This document shows, in pieces, positions 17,743 through 26,791 of a stretch of 52,184 nt of DNA. The first letter of the stretch is position 1. The number at the start of each line of letters is the position of its first letter. The stretch is from Planktothrix paucivesiculata PCC 9631 (GTDB taxonomy: Bacteria > Cyanobacteriota > Cyanobacteriia > Cyanobacteriales > Microcoleaceae): assembly GCF_900009265.2 (NCBI RefSeq), contig NZ_LR735016.1:1-52184 (forward strand), read 5' to 3'. The notes beneath the pieces were generated by a model. That model had not been told where the DNA came from and did no database searches. It saw only the letters and a program-made list of their open reading frames with translations. The position numbers and the translations under genes are program-made.

Positions 17743-18381
17743 ATGAGTTACCAGCATAAACCCTTACTCAAGTCCCTACTGATTACTATTCTTCTGGTGT
17801 CTATACCCAAACCTGTGTTTTCCCATGTTGGACACGGGGATGAGTTTCAGGCAGAAGGAGGAATTCAGCGCGTACAAGTCAATGCCCAAACCGACCCCAT
17901 GTTAGGCATTGTGGTCACACCAATCACCTCGGCTACGGAGGGGAGTTCCGCCGTCATGATACCCGCCACCGCGTTAGTGGATGCAGACGGAAAACCGTTG
18001 GTTTTTGTACAGTACCAAAATTTTTATGAACCCGTTCCTGTAACAACAGGAGCCAGCAAGGGGGAACTGATCGAAGTAACGGAAGGATTGTCCGTGGGGG
18101 AACAGCTTGTGACCCAGGGAAGTTTGTCACTCTACGCCGAATCCCGCAAAACTCAAACGGCCGATGCCGCAGCCCCTAGTCCAGCCCCCATATCTTCTCC
18201 ACCAACCGCTCCCGTCGATGTTCCAGCCAATGCCACGGGTCAGGTTATCTCACAGTCTAGCGAAACGACTCCACCATCAGAGGGATTCCCCATGGGAATG
18301 TTAGCGGCCGTTGGTGGGGTAGCAGTTCTGCTGGTGGGGGGAATGACCATTGCGGGCAAACGCAAGAAAGGGGGCCTCTAA
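17743..18381 (+). CDS. Short RND-pump adaptor-like protein (reduced CusB/HlyD type)
   Basis: Start chosen at ATG 17743 (212 aa). It has a signal peptide ending near KPVFS, then a His-rich start (HVGHGDEF) that could bind metal. The central part (about 50-135) matches the beta-barrel and membrane-proximal region of CusB/CzcB adaptors: MIPATALVDADGKPLVFV, followed by VTEGLSVGEQLVTQG. The lipoyl and helical-hairpin regions of normal adaptors (350-500 aa) are absent. A Pro/Ala-rich linker leads to a C-terminal membrane helix (about 184-204) and a basic tail. It lies 6 bp before the RND gene. It may regulate or trim the pump instead of bridging to an outer-membrane channel. Confidence 0.7.
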   Translation: MSYQHKPLLKSLLITILLVSIPKPVFSHVGHGDEFQAEGGIQRVQVNAQTDPMLGIVVTPITSATEGSSAVMIPATALVDADGKPLVFVQYQNFYEPVPVTTGASKGELIEVTEGLSVGEQLVTQGSLSLYAESRKTQTADAAAPSPAPISSPPTAPVDVPANATGQVISQSSETTPPSEGFPMGMLAAVGGVAVLLVGGMTIAGKRKKGGL

Positions 18382-18387
18382 TTTAGG

Positions 18388-21300
18388 ATGTTTAACTCAA
18401 TTCTGAATCAGACTCTCAAAAACTCGATCACTCAACGGTGGTTTATTGTTATTGCTGCTATTTTAGTCACGGTGTGGGGAGTGATCAGCATTACCCAAAT
18501 GCCCTTAGATGTGTTTCCTGAATTCGCACCTCCCCAAGTTGATATTCATACCGAAGCACCTGGCTTGGCTCCAGAGGCAGTAGAATCGCAAATTACCGTG
18601 CCGATTGAAAGTGCGGTGAATGGCTTACCGGGCGTGACAACGGTACGATCGTCTTCCAAGGTGGGGCTGTCGATGGTTCATGTGGTCTTTGACCAGGATG
18701 CTGACATTTACAGAGCCAGACAATCGGTCACGGAACGACTGCAACAGGTCACGAATCAGCTTCCAGAGGGCACTCATCCACCGGAAATTTCCCCTCTGGT
18801 ATCTCCGTTGGGTACAATTTTGCAGTATGCTTTCACCCTCAACGGGCAGGGGCAGACCTCTCCCATGGATCTGCGCCGTTTAGTAGAAGTTACCCTCAGC
18901 AATCAGATTCTTTCAGTGCTGGGAGTTTCTCAAGTCACTATTTATGGGGGAGATGAACGGCAGGAGCAGGTGTTAGTTAATCCCGAAAAACTGCGATCGC
19001 TTAATGTTTCCCTGACAGATGTTACCGATGCAGCCCGAGGTTCCAATTCTAATGCTCCGGGTGGCTTCCTGATTGGGGGTGGTCAAGAGCTACTGGTACA
19101 AGGCATGGGACAGGTGCAATCGATTGAAGATTTGCAACAATCGGTGGTGAAGGTGCAGAATGGCACGCCAATTTTGCTCAGAGATGTAGCTGAGGTGAAA
19201 ACGGGTACAGCCCTCAAGCGCGGTGATGCCAGTTTTAATGGGCAACCTGCGGTGGTGCTGATGATTAACAAACAACCCCAGATTGATACACCCACTGTTA
19301 CCAAAGCAGTTGAAGCGGTCATGCAATCATTACAGCTAACTTTTCCGGCTGATGTTCAGGTAGCACAGACGTTTCGCCAATCTAACTTCATTGATTCTGC
19401 TATTGGTAATGTCAGCACTTCCCTGATTGAAGGGATCGTCATCGTTTCGGTGATTATGTTGCTGTTTCTGATGAATTGGCGCACCGCAGCCATCACCCTC
19501 AGTGCGATTCCGTTATCTTTATTGATTGGGTTGATGTTTATGAAAGCCTTTGGCTTGGGCATTAATACCATGACTCTAGGTGGGTTAGTCGTTGCTATTG
19601 GATCGGTTGTAGATGACTCGATTGTGGACATGGAAAACTGCTATCGCGGACTCCGAACCAATCAAGCCCAGGGCAATCCCAAGCCCCCTTTTCAAGTAGT
19701 ATATGACACCTCTGTTGAGGTACGTTTAGCGGTGATTTTCTCTACCGTGATCATCGTGGTGGTGTTTGCCCCGATTTTTAGTTTGACGGGGGTGGAAGGA
19801 CGGATTTTTGCACCGATGGGGTTTGCTTATTTGCTGTCGATCGCAGCCTCAACCCTGGTCGCCATGACCCTTTCCCCGGCTCTGTGTGCCATTCTGTTGG
19901 CAGACCAAACTTTACCCCAGGAAGGCACGTTTATTTCTCGATTTGCCGAACGGCTGTATCGTCCATTGCTGAATCTATCCCTGCGATCGCCCCAAATCAT
20001 TCTGGGATTGGCATTGGCTGCCTTAGTTGCTGCTTTTGCGATCGTTCCTTCCCTGGGACGGGTGTTTCTGCCGGAATTTCAGGAAAAATCAATGGTCAAT
20101 TCCATGGTGTTGTACCCGGGTGTTTCGCTGGATATGACCAATCGAGCGGGTATGGTGTTATCCAATTTACTCAAGGATAATCCCCTGTATGAATGGGTAC
20201 AGGTACGAGCCGGACGTGCCCCAGGAGACGCAGATGGGGCGGGAGTTAATATGGCTCATGTCGATGTGGAACTGAGCGACCTGGCGCTCAAAGACAGGGA
20301 AACCAGTGTGAAACAACTGCGGGAGGCGTTCCTCCAGTTGCCGGGTGTGGCCCCAAATATTGGTGGATTTATTTCCCACCGGATGGATGAGGTGCTCTCT
20401 GGGGTGAGAAGTGCGATCGCTGTGAAAATCTTTGGGCCTGATTTGACCGAACTGCGAAGAATTGGCGAGCAGGTGCGGGATGTCATCAAACCCATTGCTG
20501 GGGTTGTAGACCTACAGCTTGAACCTCAACTACCGATTCGCCAGGTACAAATTCAATATAATCGGCCTGCGGCTGCGACCTATGGATTGAGGATGGAGCA
20601 GTTATCGGAGATTGTGGAAACGGCACTCAATGGTCGGGTTGTGTCCCAGGTTCCCGAAAACCAGCAACTTATTAATATTATGGTCTCACTACCAGAATCG
20701 GCTCGTAATAATTTAGATGCTATTCGGGCCATTCCCCTTTCTACCCCCACAGGTCAGATTATCCCCCTCGGTACGGTTGCCAACGTAGACTACGGTATGG
20801 GAGCCAATGTGGTCAATCGGGAGAATGTTTCCCGATTAATCGTAGTTTCAGCCAACGTTGCAGAACGGGATCTCGGTAGTGTAGTCGGGGATATTCAAGC
20901 TCAAATTCGGCAAAAAGTACAGTTACCCAAGGGCTATTTTCTCGAATATGGCGGACAGTTTGAATCGGAGCAAAATGCCACTAATAACTTACTGATTTAT
21001 AGTATTTTGGCTGCGATTATCATTACCGTATTGATGTTCTTTTCTGTTAAATCCCTTCCCGCGACGATCGCCATTATGATTAATCTACCATTGGCGTTAG
21101 TGGGGGGTATTATCTCCATTGCTCTGACCGGCGGTGTGATTTCAATTGCTTCTCTTATTGGCTTTATTACTCTATTTGGTGTTGCCGTCCGTAATGGGTT
21201 GTTATTGGTGGATAACTACAATAACAAGTTCGCCCAGGGAATGCACCTGAAAGATGTGATTGTTAAGGGTTCCCTAGAACGAATTAATGCTATTTTGATG

Positions 21301-21528
21301 ACTGCTCTCACCTCCGCATTAGGGATGTTACCTTTAGCACTCGCTGGTGGAGCCGGAAATGAAATTCTGCAACCCTTAGCAATTGTGGTGTTAGGGGGTT
21401 TATTTACCTCTACAGCGTTGACTTTGTTAGTGATTCCTGCCCTCTATGCTCAGTTTGGTAAACACTTGATGCCTCAAGAAAATGTTGCCTCCGTTGAGAC
21501 AAGTTTTCTAATGAATACGGAGCCCTAA
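18388..21528 (+). CDS. RND-family efflux transporter, heavy-metal type (CusA/CzcA-like)
   Basis: The 1046-aa protein has the full RND layout: a first helix at about 15-32, two large periplasmic loops, and two sets of six membrane helices. Signatures include DVFPEFAPPQVDIHTEAPG at the start, the TM4 stretch VVAIGSVVDDSIVDMEN with paired aspartates for proton transfer, and TM10 FGVAVRNGLLLVDNYN. These fit the heavy-metal (HME) branch better than the drug (HAE1) branch. No outer-membrane channel gene lies in the window. Co-transcribed with the short adaptor and probably controlled by the divergent two-component system. Substrate metal unknown. Confidence 0.92.
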   Translation: MFNSILNQTLKNSITQRWFIVIAAILVTVWGVISITQMPLDVFPEFAPPQVDIHTEAPGLAPEAVESQITVPIESAVNGLPGVTTVRSSSKVGLSMVHVVFDQDADIYRARQSVTERLQQVTNQLPEGTHPPEISPLVSPLGTILQYAFTLNGQGQTSPMDLRRLVEVTLSNQILSVLGVSQVTIYGGDERQEQVLVNPEKLRSLNVSLTDVTDAARGSNSNAPGGFLIGGGQELLVQGMGQVQSIEDLQQSVVKVQNGTPILLRDVAEVKTGTALKRGDASFNGQPAVVLMINKQPQIDTPTVTKAVEAVMQSLQLTFPADVQVAQTFRQSNFIDSAIGNVSTSLIEGIVIVSVIMLLFLMNWRTAAITLSAIPLSLLIGLMFMKAFGLGINTMTLGGLVVAIGSVVDDSIVDMENCYRGLRTNQAQGNPKPPFQVVYDTSVEVRLAVIFSTVIIVVVFAPIFSLTGVEGRIFAPMGFAYLLSIAASTLVAMTLSPALCAILLADQTLPQEGTFISRFAERLYRPLLNLSLRSPQIILGLALAALVAAFAIVPSLGRVFLPEFQEKSMVNSMVLYPGVSLDMTNRAGMVLSNLLKDNPLYEWVQVRAGRAPGDADGAGVNMAHVDVELSDLALKDRETSVKQLREAFLQLPGVAPNIGGFISHRMDEVLSGVRSAIAVKIFGPDLTELRRIGEQVRDVIKPIAGVVDLQLEPQLPIRQVQIQYNRPAAATYGLRMEQLSEIVETALNGRVVSQVPENQQLINIMVSLPESARNNLDAIRAIPLSTPTGQIIPLGTVANVDYGMGANVVNRENVSRLIVVSANVAERDLGSVVGDIQAQIRQKVQLPKGYFLEYGGQFESEQNATNNLLIYSILAAIIITVLMFFSVKSLPATIAIMINLPLALVGGIISIALTGGVISIASLIGFITLFGVAVRNGLLLVDNYNNKFAQGMHLKDVIVKGSLERINAILMTALTSALGMLPLALAGGAGNEILQPLAIVVLGGLFTSTALTLLVIPALYAQFGKHLMPQENVASVETSFLMNTEP

Positions 21529-21600
21529 CTATCGATAAGCCCCAAAAAATTAGTTTAATCACTGATTCAATGACGGCAATGCTGTGTAAATACAAGAAGA

Positions 21601-22446
21601 CTACAACCTTCGTAAACCTGCTAATAATCCTTGACAAACTCCGGCAAGAAAATCTAAATCTAGGGTTTCTAAAGTATCTGTAGGTTGATGATAGTGAGGA
21701 TTCCTTAAATTTGCCGTATCTGTCACCATAATTGCTGCATCTCCTAAATCCCAAAAGGGAACCTGATCACTACGGCGGGTATCGGGAACCATCAAGCCCC
21801 GGTTGGGAACAGGTAGCCATTGACAAGGGGTTTTTGTTTGGCGAATTGCGCGAGTGATTCTAATTAAATCAGGAATGGTTTTTAGGTTCCCAATTAAAGC
21901 GATATAATCCCCCGAATTAGGATAAAAATATTTTAATCCGGGGGGATAGCGTTGAGAATTAGGATTAGGATTACAATAGCCTAACATTTCTAGGGAGAGC
22001 ATCAAACGAATAGACTGATTTTGTTTTTTCAGGATTTGAGCATAATTTTGACTCCCTAGAAAACCATATTCTTCTAAATCAAAAGCTACACATTGAACTG
22101 GATATTGAAGGGGAGATTGGGCGATCGATGTGGCTAATTGCAATAAAACCGCAATTCCTGTACCATTATCATCGGCCCCAGGACACCCTGGTACGGTATC
22201 ATAATGGGCACCAATTAAAATAATAGAAGTTTTTGATTTTGATAAACCGGGTAAATTTAGGACTAAATTTTGATGTTTTTTTCCTCTTTGCTCAAACTCA
22301 TCGGTGATCACAGTCCCCCATTGTTGGAGTTGCTGACGAATATATTCACGGACATAAAAATGACCCTCAGAAGCCAAATAAGGGTCACGTTCTCTAATAA
22401 TTTGTTGTAAATACTCGGTTAATTCAGGTTTTAAATTTATGGTCAT
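21601..22446 (-). CDS. M28 family zinc aminopeptidase-like protein
   Basis: The 281-aa protein has the M28 zinc site: His81 and Asp83 in GAHYDTVPG, Asp92 in GADDNGTG, and Glu125/Glu126 in AFDLEEYGFLGS. A later Asp (VPDTRRSDQVPF) and His (NPHYHQPTD) complete it. No signal peptide is seen, so it is probably cytoplasmic or exported by another route. M28 enzymes remove N-terminal residues from peptides; related glutaminyl cyclases also share this fold. It converges with the RND gene, 72 bp apart. Confidence 0.9.
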   Translation of the reverse strand: MTINLKPELTEYLQQIIRERDPYLASEGHFYVREYIRQQLQQWGTVITDEFEQRGKKHQNLVLNLPGLSKSKTSIILIGAHYDTVPGCPGADDNGTGIAVLLQLATSIAQSPLQYPVQCVAFDLEEYGFLGSQNYAQILKKQNQSIRLMLSLEMLGYCNPNPNSQRYPPGLKYFYPNSGDYIALIGNLKTIPDLIRITRAIRQTKTPCQWLPVPNRGLMVPDTRRSDQVPFWDLGDAAIMVTDTANLRNPHYHQPTDTLETLDLDFLAGVCQGLLAGLRRL

Positions 22447-22616
22447 TGAGTGATCTTAAAAAAATTTCTTAGATTCTATTTAAACATAAGTTTTAAAAAG
22501 GTTTAAGAAATTTTGTCAAAATTTAATAATTTTAAGCAACAACAACTTTTGTTTTTATTCATGGATTTTTCTGTAATTTTATTCGTGATTGATAGTCAAG
22601 TATGTTATGGTTGTGT

Positions 22617-22832
22617 TCACGAAACTTTCTGCTCTGTTTCCTCGGGAATTCCATAAAATTCCGCATCTACTCGATCCAATAAGTAAATAAAGGGTAAGGT
22701 GGCTAGGGAACAGGATTTCCAATGACTTTGGACAGGAGCCTGAAACATCTGACAGATTCCCCCCCGTCTTCCTTCGGGTTTGTAGTGAAGGCAATTACGA
22801 CAATTCGAGGGAACTGAATTTTCCCTGTTCAT
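22617..22832 (-). CDS. Small conserved four-cysteine protein
   Basis: This 71-aa frame starts MNRENSVPS and contains CRNC (11-14), GRRGGIC (Cys27) and WKSC (Cys41). Four cysteines with this spacing suggest a small metal-binding fold. I recall similar short cyanobacterial hypothetical proteins, but no function is known. A competing frame at 22579-22794 lacks this pattern. Confidence 0.6.
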   Translation of the reverse strand: MNRENSVPSNCRNCLHYKPEGRRGGICQMFQAPVQSHWKSCSLATLPFIYLLDRVDAEFYGIPEETEQKVS

Positions 22833-23160
22833 GTTGAGTCATCCCAAATAAATAACTATACAAACTCAATTATGTAGGATTAATTGTTTTGACTTTGTTA
22901 TCTAACTTACAGTTCACCTGTATTTTTGTTAAGTTTAATGAAGCTAGGGACTCTAGGGAAAGTATTTCTCCAGCTAGTTGACAAAAATATTTTTGGAGGT
23001 AGAGAGAAAATCAAATAATATTTCCTGAAAAAATATACAAAAATTTTGTTAACTGTAGATTTTAACACCAATCCCCAGCTAAAAGTTGACGCTTGACGGA
23101 CAAATGTGTACAGTCAACAGTTACGAACTCTAAACCGTGATCTTTCATCTGTTGTTAAAA
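22833..23160. other. 328-bp AT-rich intergenic region
   Basis: No gene or RNA is recognised. It holds A/T-rich runs and, near its right end, the candidate scpB promoter at 23087-23115. Confidence 0.5.
23087..23115 (+). promoter_or_regulatory. Candidate sigma-70-type promoter of scpB
   Basis: TTGACG at 23087-23092 and TACAGT at 23110-23115 are separated by 17 bp. A second TTGACG follows at 23094, making a 7-bp direct repeat of the -35 box. Confidence 0.4.
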
Positions 23161-23676
23161 ATGAGTTTATTGGCGAAAATTGAAGCAATTTTGTATTTAA
23201 AAGGTCAACCCCTTTCCATTACCGGACTAGCAGAATTAGCCGGATGCGATCGCACAGAAGTGGAAGAAGCACTGATTCAACTGATGTCCGACTATGCCCA
23301 TCGCGATGGAGCCTTAGAAGTCGTAGAAACCGATTCTGGATATAGCTTACAACTGCGAGAAGCCTATAGGTCATTAATGCAAAGCTTAGTTGCACCGGAG
23401 TTAGGGGTGGGTGCCTTGAGAACTTTAGCCGCGATCGCCCTCAAGGGTGGGATTACCCAAACCGATTTAGTAGAATTAAGAGGATCGGGAGCCTATCAAC
23501 AGGTCACCGAACTTGTAGAACTAGGATTTGTTCAGAAACGCAAACAGGCCGCAGCCCGCTCCCATTGGTTACAAGTGACTAAAAAATTTCATCAATATTT
23601 CCAAGTCGATCAGCTTCCCCAACAACTCTCATTGAATTTTAGTGAGGATTTACCCCTCGACGCCCCTTTACAATAA
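23161..23676 (+). CDS. scpB: Segregation and condensation protein B
   Basis: Start chosen at ATG 23161 (MSLLAKIEAILYLKG), the family-typical beginning; a GTG 24 bp upstream is less likely. The 171-aa protein has two winged-helix domains. Recognisable stretches are EAILYLKGQPLS, ELRGSGAYQQVTELVELGFV and an Arg/Lys-rich wing. ScpB binds ScpA and the SMC ATPase to form bacterial condensin, which organises and segregates the chromosome. scpA is not in the window. Confidence 0.92.
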   Translation: MSLLAKIEAILYLKGQPLSITGLAELAGCDRTEVEEALIQLMSDYAHRDGALEVVETDSGYSLQLREAYRSLMQSLVAPELGVGALRTLAAIALKGGITQTDLVELRGSGAYQQVTELVELGFVQKRKQAAARSHWLQVTKKFHQYFQVDQLPQQLSLNFSEDLPLDAPLQ

Positions 23677-23719
23677 GATAAACTATAGATAGCATAAGCA
23701 TGATATAGAGACGCAGATC

Positions 23720-24061
23720 ATGGTTTTTAACTCTGACTTCCTTAAATCTGATGTTCAAGAGACCGCCGAAAATCCCTTGTTGACCTACCTGCAAAGTCAA
23801 CATCCCGATGTTTTGGCAACAGTTGCTCAGTCTGCGAGTTCGGAAATCAAAGAAATCATTAGTAGAAACGTCCAAGGATTAGTCGGGGTACTCCCCTCCG
23901 ATCACTTTGATGTGCAGATTTCAACCAACCGCGAAAACTTGGCGGGTTTGTTAGCATCGGCCATGATGACCGGTTACTTTTTACGTCAAATGGAACAACG
24001 GATGCACCTAGAAGAAAACTTGTCCCGCACGGCTGGGATTGATCCCAAAACACCGGATTAA
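23720..24061 (+). CDS. DUF760 protein
   Basis: The 113-aa protein has the DUF760 pattern: NPLLTYLQSQHPDVLATVA, then VQGLVGVLPSDHFDVQI and ENLAGLLASAMMTGYFLR. The family is found in cyanobacteria and plastids, and its function is unknown here. It follows scpB by 43 bp and may share its transcript. Its stop overlaps the 3' end of the convergent protease gene by 4 bp. Confidence 0.88.
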   Translation: MVFNSDFLKSDVQETAENPLLTYLQSQHPDVLATVAQSASSEIKEIISRNVQGLVGVLPSDHFDVQISTNRENLAGLLASAMMTGYFLRQMEQRMHLEENLSRTAGIDPKTPD

Positions 24062-25278
24062 TTATTGAATTCGCCTGCTAAGGCAGATTCTGGGAACACC
24101 GCAGTTTTAACCATTAGGGTTTGTCGTTGACCCTGGCGGTTAATTTCTATGGGGAGTTCCTCCCCAACAGCTTTGGTCTGAATTTGTTCTTGGACTTGGG
24201 AAGGGGTACTCACGGCTATGCCGTCAATATTTGTGAGGATATCACCTTTGAGAATTCCCGCTTGGGCCGCCGGGGAATCCTCTACCACCCGCACCACGAT
24301 CACCCCGGTATCTTGGGTCAGATTAACTTCCAGTTGTTGATTGATTTCTGCTTTCACCGCCGGGCTGAGTTCCACCATCTGTACACCCATATAGGGATGA
24401 TCGGCTTTCCCTTTGGCAAACAGTTGACTGGCGATGCGGATAGCCGTTTCGATGGGAATGGCAAACCCTAGCCCCTGAGCATTAGCCCGAATTGCGGTAT
24501 TAATCCCAATCACATGACCTTGATCATTTAATAAAGGCCCTCCCGAGTTCCCAGGATTAATCGCCGCATCGGTTTGAATAAAGCGAACTCGTTTATCAGG
24601 AATTCCCACCTGGGTACTGGAACGATCGGTGGCGCTAATAATCCCAATAGTTACCGTATTATCTAATCCTAGGGGATTGCCAATAGCGATCGCCCACTGG
24701 CCCGGAACTAAATTATCGGAGAAACCAATCGGGGCCGTCGGTAACTCTTTTCCGTCAATTTTCACCGCCGCCACATCGGTTATCGGGTCAACTCCTTTAA
24801 CTTTACCCTCAAATACCTGACCATCTTTCAGGGTGACTTGTACCGTATCCGCCCCATCCACAACATGGGCATTAGTAATTACCCGACCATCGGAATGTAG
24901 AATAAATCCCGAACCTGTTCCCCGGCGGACTCGTTCTTCAGGCGTGGGGATTTGATTACCAAAAAAGCGTTTAAATAAAGGATTTTTAAAAGCATCGGGT
25001 ACATCCTGTGCGGATTTGCGAATCGCATCAATTCTAACCACAGTCGGGCCAACAATTTCGGCAGCGGCGGTAATAAAATTAGAACTACTGCGGTCAATCA
25101 CCTGATCTTCTGGAACTATAGGGGGAGAAACCGCAGGCATAGGTTTGACGATGGCGACCGTTGCCGATAACTGCGCCGGGTTATTGGTTTGGACATAGCG
25201 ACTTCCCAGCCATCCACCACCGCCACCTAATGAAACTAAAGCCAGGTATATCGTAAACTGTTTGAATGATAAATCCAT
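24058..25278 (-). CDS. HtrA/Deg-type serine protease with PDZ domain
   Basis: Start chosen at ATG 25278 (406 aa), 24 bp inside a TTG-initiated frame. An N-terminal membrane helix or uncleaved signal (about 7-26) is followed by a trypsin-like domain with catalytic His138 (NAHVVDGAD), Asp168 (PITDVAAVKI) and Ser245 (GNSGGPLL), and one PDZ domain (about 310-400). Cyanobacteria have three such proteases (HtrA, HhoA, HhoB) that handle damaged proteins in the periplasm or thylakoid lumen. Which one this is cannot be settled by eye, so no symbol is given. Confidence 0.93.
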   Translation of the reverse strand: MDLSFKQFTIYLALVSLGGGGGWLGSRYVQTNNPAQLSATVAIVKPMPAVSPPIVPEDQVIDRSSSNFITAAAEIVGPTVVRIDAIRKSAQDVPDAFKNPLFKRFFGNQIPTPEERVRRGTGSGFILHSDGRVITNAHVVDGADTVQVTLKDGQVFEGKVKGVDPITDVAAVKIDGKELPTAPIGFSDNLVPGQWAIAIGNPLGLDNTVTIGIISATDRSSTQVGIPDKRVRFIQTDAAINPGNSGGPLLNDQGHVIGINTAIRANAQGLGFAIPIETAIRIASQLFAKGKADHPYMGVQMVELSPAVKAEINQQLEVNLTQDTGVIVVRVVEDSPAAQAGILKGDILTNIDGIAVSTPSQVQEQIQTKAVGEELPIEINRQGQRQTLMVKTAVFPESALAGEFNN

Positions 25279-25302
25279 CTTTGTTGCTGTGGTGGAAATC
25301 AA

Positions 25303-25337
25303 TAATCAGTTATCAGTTATCAATTACCAGTTATCAG
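25303..25337. repeat. Heptamer tandem repeat (TTATCAG type), five copies
   Basis: Five consecutive 7-bp units: TAATCAG, TTATCAG, TTATCAA, TTACCAG and TTATCAG, followed by TGG. Units at 35443-35470 end with the same TTACCAG-TTATCAG-TGG order. Confidence 0.9.
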
Positions 25338-25449
25338 TGGAAGAAATCGAATCAAGACTTCACCCTTCAATGATAACTGCAAATTACCGATTAAGCTAAC
25401 TGACAGGGGAATCCGTTTGTTTCAAATTAAATTGGATTAATTATTGATT

Positions 25450-26343
25450 ATGCGGTTTGAACGTTTAGGAATATTATTATTGGGGTCGATGGCAAGTTTA
25501 ATCGGGATATTAGCAAGTCCTAGGGTCTGGATAGATTCTGTAGAGGCTAATGAATCCTTTAACCCAGAAGCTCAAGAAGTTTGTCCAACCCCGGTATTAT
25601 CCCGTTTAAAACCTCATCGGATTGCCCCTGGAGACACCCTCGAAAGTATTGCCCGCCAGTATAACCTGATTCCGGCAACCCTACTGGGGATGAATCAGAT
25701 TTTACAACGGGGGCCGATTCCCATCGGACAGGAGATTTTGATCCCCCCCCATAATGGGATTCGGGTAGATATTCCCCCGGGTCGGAGTTGGCAGGAAGTG
25801 GTCAGGGCCTATAATGCCCGTCCTGACGTGGTTTTTGAAATGAATGGTTGTCAAACTCAACCAACGGCCCTATTTTTACCCGGTGTGAATTGGTCACCCA
25901 AAGGGCCCCCGACCGTGGCGGTCTTAGTGTTACCGGGTTATCCGTTAGGGCAACCCACAACCATGCAAATGGGTTATGGTTGGCAACTGCATCCGGTCTC
26001 AGGTCGGGTAATATTTCACAGTGGTTTAGACTTAACAGCGACGGTGGGCACTCCGGTTTTATCGGTTGGGGTGGGAAAAATTGCCTTCGCCGGAGAGCGG
26101 GAGGGGTACGGAAAATTAGTTGTAGTTAATCATGGGTCAGGCAAACAAACCCGTTATGCCCATTTGGACAGTATTGGGGTGAAATTGGGTCAATCGGTAA
26201 AGTTAGGGGATATATTAGGCACCGTGGGGACAACCGGACAACCGGATACGGATCAACCCCATCTTCATTTTGAAATTCGTTATAACTCTGATTTAGGATG
26301 GATTGCAGAAGATCCCAATCCTTATGTTCAAGTCAAACGATAA
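25450..26343 (+). CDS. Exported LysM / M23 peptidase (murein endopeptidase type)
   Basis: Start chosen at ATG 25450, two codons inside a TTG start (297 aa). It has an N-terminal signal or anchor (about 6-25). A LysM domain follows (HRIAPGDTLESIARQYN to GQEILIPP, about 53-100), then a degenerate second LysM-like segment. The C-terminal M23 domain (about 175-290) has His in FHSGLDL, a glycine-rich core and HLHFE; all zinc/catalytic histidines appear present. M23 enzymes cut peptide cross-links in peptidoglycan; LytM-like proteins can also act as amidase activators. Probably periplasmic cell-wall remodelling. Confidence 0.9.
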   Translation: MRFERLGILLLGSMASLIGILASPRVWIDSVEANESFNPEAQEVCPTPVLSRLKPHRIAPGDTLESIARQYNLIPATLLGMNQILQRGPIPIGQEILIPPHNGIRVDIPPGRSWQEVVRAYNARPDVVFEMNGCQTQPTALFLPGVNWSPKGPPTVAVLVLPGYPLGQPTTMQMGYGWQLHPVSGRVIFHSGLDLTATVGTPVLSVGVGKIAFAGEREGYGKLVVVNHGSGKQTRYAHLDSIGVKLGQSVKLGDILGTVGTTGQPDTDQPHLHFEIRYNSDLGWIAEDPNPYVQVKR

Positions 26344-26450
26344 GGATCAGGGACTGGGAGCTTTCACCGCTGATTTAGGGGCCATTCCCTACTCCCTAGA
26401 GTTTTGATAAGATAGAGACACAACTCTAGGATTAGGAAATCATAAACTTC

Positions 26451-26687
26451 ATGTACAAGCGTCCCTATCAACAAATAGACTCAACGGAAATTACCCGCCG
26501 GGCTGCCGATCTTGTCAGTGCTGCCTCTAATCGCTATCGGATTACAGTACAAGTCGCCAATCGAGCTAAACGGTGTCGGTATGAAGACTTTGATAATGGG
26601 GATGAAAACACGATTAAACCTGTTTTACGCGCAATTATTGAAATGTCCGATGAACTAAACCAACCGCAAATTATCGCGGATCGTTAG
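26451..26687 (+). CDS. rpoZ: RNA polymerase omega subunit
   Basis: The 78-aa protein begins [21 protein letters not shown], the cyanobacterial omega pattern, with the conserved AASNRYRI and [10 protein letters not shown] core. Omega helps assemble and stabilise RNA polymerase. A TAAGATAG sequence about 40 bp upstream of the start may be part of its promoter. Confidence 0.93.
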   Translation: MYKRPYQQIDSTEITRRAADLVSAASNRYRITVQVANRAKRCRYEDFDNGDENTIKPVLRAIIEMSDELNQPQIIADR

Positions 26688-26791
26688 ATCGGTGAGTTGC
26701 ATTGTCGGGAGTCTTTCACACTTTCGGTGAATCGGCTATACATACAATCACCGAAGTAGTAAAGACTCCACTCCTTCCTAATTATAGGTTT

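Noticed and set aside
22579-22794. 71-aa minus-strand ORF overlapping the four-cysteine gene
   Set aside because: It has no conserved cysteine pattern; the other frame is more protein-like.
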